Numbered from the stretch's first letter, positions 26,527 through 35,659 are shown. The stretch is DNA of 64,000 bases from JAEYOM01 sp036260935 (GCA_036260935.1 DATALQ010000036.1:14747-78746); one strand, 5' to 3'. Translations and numbers: made by a program. Notes: generated by a model not told the origin, from the sequence alone.

Positions 26527-27417
26527 TTACTCCCGGCCTGCCTTCCTTCTGCCCGGCTTCAGCTCTGAAACCAGCATTCCCGCCAGTATTAGCAGGCAGC
26601 CTACTGCTTTGGTAAGCGTCGGTATTTCAGTTACGCCTTCGGCATTTGGTATGATCATTGCAAAAATCACTGCAAATACAGGCTCCGCGGTCAATATCAA
26701 TGCGGTATGTGTAGGCGTGGTATCCTTCTGTGCTATCGTCTGACCTCCGAAAGCCAGGGCCGAGCCGAGTATTCCCGTGATCAGCAGTATCACGATCACA
26801 GTCCCGTTGATTTCGACAGGTTTACCCGCATCCGCCGTAAGCCACAGCACAGAACTGGCGGCGCCTACGAAAAATACCTGTATTATCGCAAGCAGCGGTG
26901 CATCCTCGGTTTGGGTGAATTTGTCTATGAATATGATCTGGAAAGCCCAGCAGATAGAGCAGAGGAATGTCAGAAAGTCCCCGAAATTAAAGCTCCAGGT
27001 CAAGCCTCCCGACAGAAAGAACAGACCGAGGAAAGCTACGGTAACGCCTGCCACAGAGGACTTATCCGGTTTTTTCCTGAGCATAACGGCCGCGATAAAC
27101 GGTACGATAACTACGTTCAATCCCGTGATAAAGCCCGAGTTCGACGCAGATGTCGTATATAGTCCGACGACCTGGAACGCCATGCCGCCGAACATCATCG
27201 CACCTATTATGCTGCCGTACAGAAGCGCTCGCTTACTTATTTTCCCCAGACTCTTGTTAAAAATAATGGCAAGCACCACGGCCGCCAGCAGGAATCTCAA
27301 TGAAAGATATGCATAAGCCGGGATGTATGCCAAAACCATTTTCATAAGCGGAAACGATGCGCCCCAGACCACCGTAATAGCCAGAAGCATCATGTCCGCC
27401 TTAAGTTTTTTTGACAT
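26527..27417 (-). CDS. EamA/DMT family transporter
   Basis: A 296-residue drug/metabolite transporter with ten predicted membrane helices in two EamA repeats. Marks are ITVVWGASFPLMKMVL at the N-terminus, SASNSGFITGLNVVIVPFIAA at the end of the first repeat and the second-repeat HTALILTAEPVFAVIFAMII. It starts three bases after the ABC ATPase stop, so it is co-translated with the amino-acid importer; an efflux role for the same or a related metabolite is plausible. Confidence 0.9.
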   Translation of the reverse strand: MSKKLKADMMLLAITVVWGASFPLMKMVLAYIPAYAYLSLRFLLAAVVLAIIFNKSLGKISKRALLYGSIIGAMMFGGMAFQVVGLYTTSASNSGFITGLNVVIVPFIAAVMLRKKPDKSSVAGVTVAFLGLFFLSGGLTWSFNFGDFLTFLCSICWAFQIIFIDKFTQTEDAPLLAIIQVFFVGAASSVLWLTADAGKPVEINGTVIVILLITGILGSALAFGGQTIAQKDTTPTHTALILTAEPVFAVIFAMIIPNAEGVTEIPTLTKAVGCLLILAGMLVSELKPGRRKAGRE

Positions 27418-27420
27418 TTA

Positions 27421-28182
27421 TCAAAGAACCTTTTGCAAGAAAGATCTTGTCCTTTCGCTTTTGGGGTTCGTAAATATTTCTTCAGGAGTGCCTTCTTCCT
27501 TTATCTCGCCATTGTCCATGAATATGACCCTGTTGCCAACCTCGCGCGCAAAGCCCATTTCATGGGTTACGACAAGCATCGTCATGCCTTCCTTTGCAAG
27601 ATCCTTCATTACCTCGAGCACCTCTCCGACAAGTTCCGGGTCCAAAGCCGAGGTAGGTTCATCAAAGAGCATTATTTTAGGTTTCATGGCAAGCGCCCTG
27701 GCGATTGCGACTCTCTGCTGCTGTCCGCCTGAAAGCCTGGAGGGATACTCATTCCTCTTATCGGCAAGTCCAACTTTTTCAAGCAGCTTGATAGCTTCTA
27801 CGGCTGCCTCTTCCTTCGGGACCTTCCTGACCGTTATCGGGGCTTCCATTACATTCTGCTGGACCGTCATGTGAGGAAACAGGTTGAACCGCTGAAACAC
27901 CATTCCAAGTTCGGTGCAGAGTTCGGAAATTTTCTTCTGGGAAACCTTCAGCTGATCCTTGCCGGCTTCCCTTTCGTCCATGAGTTCCCCTTCAATATAT
28001 ACACGTCCGCTGGTTATGCGCTCCAGATGGTTGAGGCATCTCAAAAGAGTACTTTTGCCTGAGCCGCTGGGGCCTATGATGCAGACGACTTCTCCCTTAT
28101 TTACCTCAAGATTTATATTTTTTAAAACCTGGAGGCTTCCGAATGACTTGCAGACATTTTCAACCTTGACCATTGACATCAT
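27421..28182 (-). CDS. polar amino-acid ABC transporter ATP-binding protein
   Basis: 253 residues with all ABC motifs: Walker A GPSGSGKST, Q-loop GMVFQRFNLFPH, signature LSGGQQQRVAIARALA, Walker B KIMLFDEPTSALDP and the H-loop VTHEMGFA. It belongs to the GlnQ/ArtP group energising uptake of polar amino acids. The ATG at 28182 has GGAGGG upstream. It is third in the order binding protein, permease, ATPase, exporter. Confidence 0.95.
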   Translation of the reverse strand: MMSMVKVENVCKSFGSLQVLKNINLEVNKGEVVCIIGPSGSGKSTLLRCLNHLERITSGRVYIEGELMDEREAGKDQLKVSQKKISELCTELGMVFQRFNLFPHMTVQQNVMEAPITVRKVPKEEAAVEAIKLLEKVGLADKRNEYPSRLSGGQQQRVAIARALAMKPKIMLFDEPTSALDPELVGEVLEVMKDLAKEGMTMLVVTHEMGFAREVGNRVIFMDNGEIKEEGTPEEIFTNPKSERTRSFLQKVL

Positions 28183-28192
28183 TCAAGCCCTC

Positions 28193-28846
28193 CTATTCAT
28201 AAACAGAATATTTTTTCTCTAATTTTTCAAATATAAATGTGAATACGGTCGTCAATAGCAGATAAATGACAGCCGACGGTATATATACAAGCCAGGCTGC
28301 CTGCTGACTCTCGATTTCGTGTGTGACCCGCATAAGGTCAGGCAGAGCGATAGCCGACACGAGCGAGGTATCCTTGATCATCATTATGAATTCATTTCCC
28401 ACCGGTGGGATCAATCTCCTGTAAGACTGAGGAACAATGACCCTCATCATGGCCTGCCCGTACGTCATACCGAGCGCTTTTGAAGCTTCCATCTGCCCCT
28501 TGTCGATAGATTGTATGGCGGCGCGTATGATTTCAGCCAGGTATGCGGCTGAATTCAAACTGAAGGCAATAAATCCGGCTACAACATTTGTAAGATCTTT
28601 TAGCGGCGGATTGAAAAACAGAGGGAATGCATAATAAATAAAGAATAATTGCATAAGCAGCGGCGTCCCTCTAAAAAACCAGATATATACCCAGCAAAAC
28701 TTGTTGATGACAACATTCTTCGATAATCTTCCCAGCGCCAGCAGCAGTCCGAACAGCAATCCAAAAACGACCGCCACGACCGTAAGTTCCAATGTAATTC
28801 CAGTTCCACTAAGTAGCCTGGGAATAAAAGATATTATTTGCGACAT
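28193..28846 (-). CDS. polar amino-acid ABC transporter permease
   Basis: About 217 residues, HisM/GlnP type, with five predicted membrane helices. The cytoplasmic EAA loop that docks the ATPase is EASKALGMTYGQAMMRVIVPQSYR. FRGTPLLMQLFFIYY is a family signature. I prefer the Met at 28846 (GGGGGC upstream) over 28864. It follows the binding-protein gene after a hairpin. Confidence 0.92.
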   Translation of the reverse strand: MSQIISFIPRLLSGTGITLELTVVAVVFGLLFGLLLALGRLSKNVVINKFCWVYIWFFRGTPLLMQLFFIYYAFPLFFNPPLKDLTNVVAGFIAFSLNSAAYLAEIIRAAIQSIDKGQMEASKALGMTYGQAMMRVIVPQSYRRLIPPVGNEFIMMIKDTSLVSAIALPDLMRVTHEIESQQAAWLVYIPSAVIYLLLTTVFTFIFEKLEKKYSVYE

Positions 28847-28893
28847 CAGCAATACTGCCCCCATTTCAAGATTGGTCCAGTTAACATAAGTAT

Positions 28894-28925
28894 GGCTGCA
28901 AAACTATTTATACAGCTTTGCAGCC
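28894..28925 (-). other. intercistronic hairpin
   Basis: A 9-bp stem (GGCTGCAAA with TTTGCAGCC) around a 14-base loop between the binding-protein and permease genes, without a T-tract. Such hairpins often protect the upstream message and set the excess of binding protein over membrane components; that role is inferred. Confidence 0.5.
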
Positions 28926-28941
28926 AATCTGTCAATCAAAA

Positions 28942-29727
28942 TTATTCGAGATTCTTGGTCATATCTTCTCCGAACCATTTCTCGGAAATTTTCGCAAGTG
29001 TTCCGTCAGCCATCAGATCTCCAAGTATCTTGTCAACCTTGTCGGCCTCAGCCTGATTTGCCTTGGTAAATCCGATCCCGATAGGTTCGTTCGGAAGAGT
29101 GGTGGTAACTGTCTTGAAGCTGGCTTTGTCGTTTGCCACGAAATACTTGCCGATGACCAGGTCGCATACTACCGCATCGACCCTGCCGATTTTAAGTTCA
29201 TTGAGCGCTTCGGTCATAGCTTCGTATTTCTTGAAATCCTTGAAAGGAGTTGTCTTCTGGAATTCAGTGCAAGCTTCCTCGGAAGTCGTACCCATCTGAA
29301 CTGCTACGATCTTGCCGCCGAGAGAAGTCTCATCCTTGATATCCGTATTGTCGGCTTTGACGATTATCGTCTGGCTGTTTGCAACATAAGGTCTTGTGTA
29401 GGCTATCGTCTTCTTTCTCTCGTCTGTTATGCTCAGCGATGAAATTATGCAGTCATACTTGTTCGAGCTAAGACCTGTGAAAATTGCCGACCAGGCTGTC
29501 GGTACGAATTCAATTTCCTTGTTCATGCGTTTTGCGATTTCCTGGGCAAGTTCGATATCAAAGCCAGCATACTTTCCTGCTTCATCCTTGTATTCCATCG
29601 GCGGATAAGTGTCGTCGATGCCTACGCGCAGCTTGTTGGACGTATCACCCTGTCCGCAAGCGGTAAATACGACGGACATCAATACTGCGATAACAAGAAC
29701 CATTAACAGAGATCTCTTTAAGTACAT
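28942..29727 (-). CDS. polar amino-acid ABC transporter substrate-binding lipoprotein
   Basis: About 261 residues. A lipoprotein signal peptide (SLLMVLVIAVLMSVVFTAC) gives a lipid-anchored Cys near residue 20. The mature part matches the SBP_bac_3 family: LRVGIDDTYPPMEYKDEAGK, GFDIELAQEIAKRM, CIISSLSITDERKKTIAYTRPY and GRVDAVVCDLVIGKYF. The second of two adjacent ATGs is best spaced from GGGAGGG. The exact amino acid cannot be told. Confidence 0.93.
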   Translation of the reverse strand: MYLKRSLLMVLVIAVLMSVVFTACGQGDTSNKLRVGIDDTYPPMEYKDEAGKYAGFDIELAQEIAKRMNKEIEFVPTAWSAIFTGLSSNKYDCIISSLSITDERKKTIAYTRPYVANSQTIIVKADNTDIKDETSLGGKIVAVQMGTTSEEACTEFQKTTPFKDFKKYEAMTEALNELKIGRVDAVVCDLVIGKYFVANDKASFKTVTTTLPNEPIGIGFTKANQAEADKVDKILGDLMADGTLAKISEKWFGEDMTKNLE

Positions 29728-29780
29728 CATAAACCCTCCCTTATATATACAATCCTCTTTTTCGTACAAATAATATTTTT

Positions 29781-29809
29781 ATATTATCGCAAAACTAATA
29801 GGTTTACAA
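29781..29809 (-). promoter_or_regulatory. promoter of the amino-acid ABC operon
   Basis: Minus strand TTGTAA (29809-29804), 17-base spacer and TAATAT (29786-29781), about 54 bases before the lipoprotein start. Confidence 0.55.
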
Positions 29810-29851
29810 TAAAAAACATTCAAAAAAATGAATAATTATTAATCAGCCGAT

Positions 29852-29886
29852 AAAAAAGGACACAGCCCTTCGCGGCTACGTCCTTT
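29852..29886 (-). terminator. rho-independent terminator after the gene at 29935
   Basis: Minus strand AAAGGAC stem closed by GTCCTTT with an inner AGCC/GGCT stem, then six T (29857-29852). It separates the upstream gene from the ABC operon promoter. Confidence 0.85.
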
Positions 29887-29934
29887 CACTATGCTTCTTC
29901 GCTTAATGAATGTGTTTATTATTGCATAATAATA

Positions 29935-30318
29935 TCAGGAATTCAGCTTCTTAAATATCTCGTCCTTGATCCTGCTCCTGAGGTGGATGGTGTTGCTGCC
30001 CTCATTTATAAGCGCCTGTCTGATATATTCTATCTCAGCCTCCGACAGATTGACAAGCTTCCCCTTGTGATCGGCCTTTACTTTCCCGAAAATTTCGCCG
30101 ACAGCGCTTTTTGCAGCGTCCACGCTGCCGAAGTAATAAACCTCCTGCCCTTCGTCCAGGACAGCGCCATGGTCGGTATAGACAGCTGTAACAAGAGCAG
30201 GCTTAAGGCCGGTCAGTTTTGCTATATCGTTTACCTTGTAGGAACCCAAATAGTCGATATAGTAATTGTCCTCACGCCTGCCGGATTTCCTTACTATGAA
30301 ACCTGATTCATTTACCAT
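29935..30318 (-). CDS. hypothetical protein, unrecognised
   Basis: About 127 residues, soluble. An N-terminal part NESGFIVRKSGRREDNYYIDYLG is followed by the helical YKVNDIAKLTGLKPALVTAVY, which looks like a helix-turn-helix or helical-hairpin fold, and a C-terminal LSEAEIEYIRQALINEGSNT helix. ATG 30318 is better spaced from GAGGTA than 30324. It lies between glgD and the ABC operon, bounded by its own terminator. Confidence 0.6.
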   Translation of the reverse strand: MVNESGFIVRKSGRREDNYYIDYLGSYKVNDIAKLTGLKPALVTAVYTDHGAVLDEGQEVYYFGSVDAAKSAVGEIFGKVKADHKGKLVNLSEAEIEYIRQALINEGSNTIHLRSRIKDEIFKKLNS

Positions 30319-30374
30319 AGTCATTACCTCTTCCTGTTTTTATCTGTCATGCAATGGACAAGATACCTGCCCGC

Positions 30375-30429
30375 CTTGTCCCATTTGGGACAGGGTCCCT
30401 GCCCTCTGTCTCATTTTTAATGAGACAAG
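30375..30429. repeat. REP-like multi-hairpin element
   Basis: CTTGTC/GACAAG ends enclose two hairpins, TGTCCCATTTGGGACA and TGTCTCATTTTTAATGAGACA, and a short GGGTCCCTGCCC palindrome between them, giving a cloverleaf. It is intergenic, just downstream of glgD. The two hairpins are sequence variants of each other. No T-tract follows, so it is more like a REP-type element than a terminator. Confidence 0.5.
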
Positions 30430-30441
30430 TTTTCCGGCTCA

Positions 30442-31563
30442 TTATACTACCGAGTTTTTGCCTACGACAAACGGATAATCAGATTCGCCCTTGAGATATT
30501 TTCCCTTAGTCATTATAACATTCTTATCCAATATTGTATACTCGATCACAGCTCCCTCCTCTATGACCGCCCCCTGCATAACTATACTGTTTTTTACGAC
30601 CGCCCCTTTAGCAATGGTAACACCCCTGAATAATACGCTGTTCTCAACGGTGCCTTCAATAAAACAGCCATCTGCCACTATGCAGTTGCGCACGTTTGCT
30701 TCCGCATTGTATTTTGCAGGTGCCTCATCCTTGACCTTCGTATATATCTTGCCATTTTTAAAGAACAGCTCTTCCCTTATTTCCGGGTTGAGCATATCCA
30801 TACTGCATTTGTAGTACGTCTGAACGGAACTGATATTACGCCAGTATCCCTTGAATTCGTATCCATACACTCCGAGTTTATCAAGCTTCTTTATAAGTAT
30901 ATCCTTGACCAGGTCATATTCCCCATGGGCGATACATTCCTCGAGAAGCGATATCAGCAGCTTCCTGCGGATCATGTAAACCCCGATGGAGCCGAGGTCG
31001 GACTGTGGATGCAGCGGTTTTTCCTGCAAGTCTATGATCCTGTTGTTTTCGTCAACCTCAAGTATTCCCAGCCTTGAAAGTTCATCGGGACTGTAATCGA
31101 ACATCCTCCTGTATGCCATCGTTATGTCAGCGTTAACGGATATATGGTAATTCAGCATTTCATCAAACTGCATTTTGAATATGCTGTTTCCGTGCGAAAT
31201 AATTACATATTCCTCATTGCTTCGTTTGAGGAAGGAAAGGTTATTGTACATGGCGTCAGCGCTGCCCCTGTACCAGCCTTTTTCATCCTCGGACAGCGAC
31301 GGAGGGAACACGAACAATCCGTCATACCTTCTGTCGAGATCCCATTCCTTACCGGAACCCAGATGGTCCATGAGCGAACGGAAGCTATACTGCGTCAGCA
31401 CTCCTACGTTCTTGATGCCGGAGTTCACCATATTTGACAATATGAAATCGATTGCCCTGTATTTTCCGCCGAAAGGTATGGCGGATACCGACCTGATATA
31501 CGAAAGCTCCTTCAATTCGGGCTTTTTCCAGCCGGAAAGTATCAAACCCATCGTATTTGTCAT
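30442..31563 (-). CDS. glgD: glucose-1-phosphate adenylyltransferase subunit GlgD
   Basis: 373 residues, regulatory-type partner of GlgC in ADP-glucose synthesis for glycogen. The nucleotidyltransferase fold is clear (FGGKYRAIDFILSNMVNSGIKNVGVLTQY), but the GGxGxRL nucleotide loop is degenerate (LILSGWKKPELKEL), as expected for GlgD. The C-terminal left-handed helix hexapeptides (VTIAKGAVVKNSIVMQGAVIEEGAVI) are present. Start overlaps the glgC stop as ATGA. Confidence 0.95.
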   Translation of the reverse strand: MTNTMGLILSGWKKPELKELSYIRSVSAIPFGGKYRAIDFILSNMVNSGIKNVGVLTQYSFRSLMDHLGSGKEWDLDRRYDGLFVFPPSLSEDEKGWYRGSADAMYNNLSFLKRSNEEYVIISHGNSIFKMQFDEMLNYHISVNADITMAYRRMFDYSPDELSRLGILEVDENNRIIDLQEKPLHPQSDLGSIGVYMIRRKLLISLLEECIAHGEYDLVKDILIKKLDKLGVYGYEFKGYWRNISSVQTYYKCSMDMLNPEIREELFFKNGKIYTKVKDEAPAKYNAEANVRNCIVADGCFIEGTVENSVLFRGVTIAKGAVVKNSIVMQGAVIEEGAVIEYTILDKNVIMTKGKYLKGESDYPFVVGKNSVV

Positions 31564-32840
31564 TCACAAACACCCCCATTATATATACTGGAGCCGGAAG
31601 GAACTTCAATGGAGCAGAAATCCTCACGCCGGGCATGCAAATCGACCATCACGTTTTTGCCGATAACCGCCCCTTCAGGTACTTCAGCACCTTCTCCCAC
31701 AACCGTTATACCTGAATTGTAAATCGCGGGTTTATGCTCGTTCGGGATGTTGTCGCCCTTTCCAACTATTACATTGTTCCCGAATACGGCGTTTTCACCG
31801 ATAATGCAATGATCGAGCCTGCAGTTTTCATTGATATGCGCATTCGACATAATGATCGAATTGTCGATCACCGTATTCCTGCCTACATAAACACCGGGGA
31901 ACAGCACGGAATTCCGTACCTGCCCGTATATCATACAGCCCTCTGCGACTATCGATGTAGTGATACTCCCCGATGAAGCTACATAATGAGGCGGTTTAAC
32001 CGGATTTGGCGTATAAGTCTTCCACTGCTGGTCGTAAAGGTTGAACTCAGGAACCCTGCTTACCAGATCCATGTTGGATTCCCAAAATGCCTGGATCGTC
32101 CCGACGTCCTTCCAGTACCCGACGAATTTGTATGCCCAGAGACTCCTGTCTTCAGCAAGCATGGTCGGTATGACGTCCTTGCCGAAATCGTGATCCGAGC
32201 TCTCAAGCTGTTCATCCCGAAGCAGATACTCTCTAAGGACTTCCCATGTAAATATATAGACACCCATTGAGGCAAGTGTGCTTTTGGGATTTTTGGGTTT
32301 TTCTTCGAATTCGAATATCCTGCCGTTTTGATCGGTGTTCATAATGCCGTATCTCGAGGCTTCGTCGTACGGAACGTCAATGACCGATATGGTTGCTTCG
32401 GCATTGTTTTTGATATGGAATGCCAGCATTTCGGAATAATCCATTTTGTAAATATGATCTCCCGAAAGTATTATCACATACTTGGGCGCCATTTTATCAA
32501 CATAGTCGATATTCTGGCTGATTGCATTCGCCGTGCCTTTGTACCATTCCCCGCTGCTCTCCTTCATGAACGGCGACAATATGGTGACTCCGCCGTCCAT
32601 TCTGTCCATATCCCACGGCTTGCCGATACCGATATGGTTATTGAGCTTCAGAGGCTGGTACTGAGTAAGTACGCCTACCGTGTCAATTCCGGAATTGACG
32701 CAATTGCTGAGCGAAAAATCTATGATCCTGTATTTACCGCCGAACAGCACCGCGGGCTTCGCCGCCTTCTTTGTCAATACCCCCAGTCGGCTTCCCTGTC
32801 CTCCGGCGAGCAATAAAGCAATGATTTCTTTTTTAAACAC
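31560..32840 (-). CDS. glgC: glucose-1-phosphate adenylyltransferase GlgC
   Basis: About 426 residues, catalytic subunit making ADP-glucose. The loop is ALLLAGGQGSRLGVLTKKAA, followed by FGGKYRIIDFSLSNCVNSGI, the sugar-phosphate site EEKPKNPKS and the C-terminal beta-helix. The GTG at 32840 with GGGAGGG eight bases upstream gives the usual VFKKEIIALLLAGG start; the ATG at 32882 adds an unlikely basic extension. No synthase or branching enzyme gene is in the window. Confidence 0.95.
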   Translation of the reverse strand: MFKKEIIALLLAGGQGSRLGVLTKKAAKPAVLFGGKYRIIDFSLSNCVNSGIDTVGVLTQYQPLKLNNHIGIGKPWDMDRMDGGVTILSPFMKESSGEWYKGTANAISQNIDYVDKMAPKYVIILSGDHIYKMDYSEMLAFHIKNNAEATISVIDVPYDEASRYGIMNTDQNGRIFEFEEKPKNPKSTLASMGVYIFTWEVLREYLLRDEQLESSDHDFGKDVIPTMLAEDRSLWAYKFVGYWKDVGTIQAFWESNMDLVSRVPEFNLYDQQWKTYTPNPVKPPHYVASSGSITTSIVAEGCMIYGQVRNSVLFPGVYVGRNTVIDNSIIMSNAHINENCRLDHCIIGENAVFGNNVIVGKGDNIPNEHKPAIYNSGITVVGEGAEVPEGAVIGKNVMVDLHARREDFCSIEVPSGSSIYNGGVCE

Positions 32841-32930
32841 TGCCAATCCCTCCCGTCTCCGTCTAAAAATTTTATGATACATTTGTGCACATTATGATTG
32901 GCTTCAATGTTAATATCGGAATAAACCCCC

Positions 32931-33632
32931 TTAAACTATACACCTGTGCGGACAAACTTTGATGCATACGCCGCACACTGAGCCCCTTCCAATATGCTTG
33001 AAATTACTGCTCATGAAATCCGAGCAGGCCTTGGCGTCAACCAGAGTATCGCGGGATGCGCCGGGCGTCCACGTGTTGCCTGTCAGAGCCATCGCAGGGC
33101 AGGCGTCCACACACCTGCTGCAGGCCGAGCATCTGCTTTCCGTGACAGCGTTGGCGCAGGGTATTTCCGCGTCTGTCAGAATAGTCCCCAACCTGACTCT
33201 GGGACCAAAATTTTTATGAATGAACAGCCCGTTTTTACCTATCCAGCCCATACCCGAAAGCACGGCGCCCGTCTTATGGGGAAAAACACCGCTGTAAGGC
33301 TCGGGAGCACCCGGATCACTTTGGGATGCGCCAATGGTATAGGCGTTATAGCCATTCTGCTGAAGATAAAGCAGCGCTCTTAGAGATATCTGATCGATCA
33401 GGGCATTTACTGAACGGTAATGGTTGAAGTATGTGACAGTCGGTTTACCGTCTATTTCATCAATAATGGCATCCGAAAGCCTGACTCCGAAGGTAATGGC
33501 ATAAGGATATTTTTTAAGGCGTTCGGGCAATTTCTCAAATATGTGCGAAAATCCGACAAATGAGGCTCCCATGCCTAATATAACTTCTTCAAGTTGCTTT
33601 TTCAAAGCTTGGAGTTGATTATTTCCCTGCAT
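32931..33632 (-). CDS. QueG-like 4Fe-4S double-cluster protein
   Basis: About 233 residues, related to epoxyqueuosine reductase but shorter than true QueG. The C-terminal ferredoxin part has CSACSRCVDACPAMAL and CGVCIKVCPHRCIV. The middle part (HKTGAVLSGMGWIGKNGLFIHKNFGPRVRLGTILTDAE) matches QueG relatives. I use ATG 33632 with AAAGGA upstream; the open frame runs a further 142 codons upstream but that part looks non-coding. Function probably reductive, substrate unknown. Confidence 0.82.
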   Translation of the reverse strand: MQGNNQLQALKKQLEEVILGMGASFVGFSHIFEKLPERLKKYPYAITFGVRLSDAIIDEIDGKPTVTYFNHYRSVNALIDQISLRALLYLQQNGYNAYTIGASQSDPGAPEPYSGVFPHKTGAVLSGMGWIGKNGLFIHKNFGPRVRLGTILTDAEIPCANAVTESRCSACSRCVDACPAMALTGNTWTPGASRDTLVDAKACSDFMSSNFKHIGRGSVCGVCIKVCPHRCIV

Positions 33633-33832
33633 TCCGTTATCCTTTCCATACGGGCATTTCTCAATATCAACGCTTTTACAGACCGGTAAACTGCAGGTCA
33701 AACCGGTACATTTCCTTAATAAAGCTCTTTTCAATAATGATAGCACACCCGCAGCATATAAGCCATACCGCCGGCAAAGACCCGCGCAGGTAAATGCTGC
33801 CCTCGATTTGAGTTTATGTTTCGTCCGTCTTA

Positions 33833-33841
33833 TGCTATAAT
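33833..33841 (+). promoter_or_regulatory. extended -10 promoter of the DUF4364 gene
   Basis: TGC-TATAAT (33833-33841), a perfect extended -10, about 60 bases before the start; the -35 (TTTATG at 33813) is weak, as usual for extended -10 promoters. The rest of the 276-bp divergent gap 33633-33908 shows no other feature I can support. Confidence 0.55.
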
Positions 33842-33908
33842 TGGTACATATGTCTCCGGAAACACGCCTGTACGAAACGTGGGAGATATGAAGATTTTGG
33901 AGGTCCGG

Positions 33909-34463
33909 ATGAATTCTCTGGGTAGCAGCAAGGAAATAGTTCAAAATAAACTGATAATAATGTACATCCTTAAAAAGCTCGGAATACCGGCAGGCAACAG
34001 CCATATAACGCATCTGGTGCTGGAGACGAGGCTTATGAACTATTTCATGTTCCAGCAATGCCTAAATGAACTGTTGGAGAGCGGACTGGCCGGGGCTTCC
34101 GGGGATGGGACGAAGTCGTATGTATTGACCGAGACAGGCGGCAAGACCTTGCAGTACTTTCTGAACCTCATACCCGAAGGCATTAAAAAACAGCTCGATA
34201 ACCAGACATCGAACGTACGCAGGGATATCAGGGATGAAACTCTTATAACGGCAGATTTTATTCCCGAGGGAGAAAATCAGTTCACTGCCGTATGTAAAAT
34301 CGGTGAAAAAGACTTCCCGCTGATAGAACTCAGAACAACCGTCGGAACAAAAAAAGATGCCCGCAGCATCTGTGACAACTGGAAAAATCATTCTTCGGAG
34401 ATTTACGCCGAGATTATCGATTCCTTGACAAAACAAAGGGGGAAGACAAAACAGGAACAATGA
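33909..34463 (+). CDS. DUF4364 family protein
   Basis: About 184 residues. The N-terminal 75 residues form a winged-helix-like unit (SKEIVQNKLIIMYILKKLG, YFMFQQCLNELLESGLAG, YVLTETGGKTLQYF). The rest matches DUF4364, a Clostridia protein of unknown role that may be a PadR-like regulator lacking a known target. Start is fixed by GGAGG before ATG 33909. It converges with the creatininase gene, 12 bp between stops. Confidence 0.88.
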   Translation: MNSLGSSKEIVQNKLIIMYILKKLGIPAGNSHITHLVLETRLMNYFMFQQCLNELLESGLAGASGDGTKSYVLTETGGKTLQYFLNLIPEGIKKQLDNQTSNVRRDIRDETLITADFIPEGENQFTAVCKIGEKDFPLIELRTTVGTKKDARSICDNWKNHSSEIYAEIIDSLTKQRGKTKQEQ

Positions 34464-34475
34464 CAGCGGAGTTTA

Positions 34476-35267
34476 TCATGTCCGGTCAATCCGCTCCAAT
34501 ATTGCTTCTGATATTCTTTGAGCATAATCGTCTATATTCTTTTGAACATCAACCTCTTCAAAATCAGCAGGCGAACCTATATAACCCTGTGGTGAGAGCT
34601 CTTTTATATGGCCGCCGAACAGCCATTTTTCAACATTCCTGCCATCCAGGGGTACCGGAGTCAGGGACTTTGCCTTTTCAACATCGACAAGCCCGGGATA
34701 GAACTCATTTATAACAGCCGTTTCGATATCCCCGCCATGCACATCGGGGGATTTCGCACTGCTTACCTTGATTGTCTGCGCTTTTACCGGACATAACCAG
34801 GGTTCGTCCGAACTTAGTCCAAAGTGGGGGATTCTCTGCTCGTCAAAAGCATAGCAGGCATTGAGGTTCAATTTCTCGTGAGCCTCACTGAACGCTTCCA
34901 TTATAGCCAGGTTATGTTCGATATCCCCGTGTGCGTTAACGCCGAAAACATTTTTGAAGCCAAATTCGGACATCGATAACAGAATATCCGAAACCAACGC
35001 TTTTGCAGTCTCTTTTCGAATATGGAACGAGCCGGTAAAGCCGCCTGTCGATTGGCAAACTCCCCAATAAAAAGGTGGAGCAATTACGGCTGTGTGCCCG
35101 GTAGCTTCAAGTATCTTCTTTATTTCAATACAGTAGATATGAGCAGTGTAGATATCTGTCCCCAGGCAAAGCTGAGGCCCATGCTCTTCAATGACCCCCA
35201 ACGGTAAAAGGACGAGCGCATTTTTTTCAACACAATTTTCTATCTCAGTCCAATTCATATTTGCCAT
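34476..35267 (-). CDS. creatininase family protein
   Basis: About 263 residues. The metal-binding residues of creatininase/formamide hydrolases are visible in LLPLGVIEEHGPQLCLGTDIYTA and VNAHGDIEHNLAI, with FYWGVCQSTGGFTGSF between. Family members hydrolyse cyclic amides or act in riboflavin/F420 or mycofactocin pathways; no such neighbours exist here. The start is uncertain: ATG 35267 has only a weak AGAG site; longer in-frame starts overlap the YhbY stop. Confidence 0.82.
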   Translation of the reverse strand: MANMNWTEIENCVEKNALVLLPLGVIEEHGPQLCLGTDIYTAHIYCIEIKKILEATGHTAVIAPPFYWGVCQSTGGFTGSFHIRKETAKALVSDILLSMSEFGFKNVFGVNAHGDIEHNLAIMEAFSEAHEKLNLNACYAFDEQRIPHFGLSSDEPWLCPVKAQTIKVSSAKSPDVHGGDIETAVINEFYPGLVDVEKAKSLTPVPLDGRNVEKWLFGGHIKELSPQGYIGSPADFEEVDVQKNIDDYAQRISEAILERIDRT

Positions 35268-35356
35268 TGTATCTCTAAAAATACCGTAGCTCATACAGAT
35301 TATCAGCCGCATACCACTGCCGAAAGCAGAAACATGCGGATAGCCCCTTTCAAAAA

Positions 35357-35659
35357 TCAAAGCATATTAAGATTCAGACTAATATCCTTGTTCTTTTCGG
35401 ATTCCTTATACAGCACGAACCTGTTGCCTATGACCTGCACGACATCGGCTCCGATCCGTTCTGCAATTTCTTCGCAGATTCCGCGCGCGTCTGCCTCAGC
35501 ATTCCTCAGAACCGTAGCCTTTATCAGTTCTCTGGCTTCAAGTGCGTCATTGAACTGCTTTACCAGATTGTCGCCTATACCGCCTTTCCCCACCTGAAAG
35601 ATAGGATCGATGGTGTTGGCCAGACCTCTCAGATAACTCCTCTGTTTGCTTGTCAGCAT
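35357..35659 (-). CDS. yhbY: YhbY family CRM-domain RNA-binding protein
   Basis: About 100 residues, a single CRM domain associated with pre-50S particles. Marks: LTSKQRSYLRGLANTIDPIFQVGKGGI with the GxxG-type loop, and a later GADVVQVIGNRFVLYK. Met 35659 starts the domain exactly. It is last in the ribosome-assembly cluster, downstream of obgE. Confidence 0.93.
   Translation of the reverse strand: MLTSKQRSYLRGLANTIDPIFQVGKGGIGDNLVKQFNDALEARELIKATVLRNAEADARGICEEIAERIGADVVQVIGNRFVLYKESEKNKDISLNLNML

Noticed and set aside
32840..34058. Long open frame extending the QueG-like protein and a longer GlgC N-terminus
   Set aside because: The extensions lack family similarity and ribosome sites; internal starts at 33632 and 32840 have good sites.
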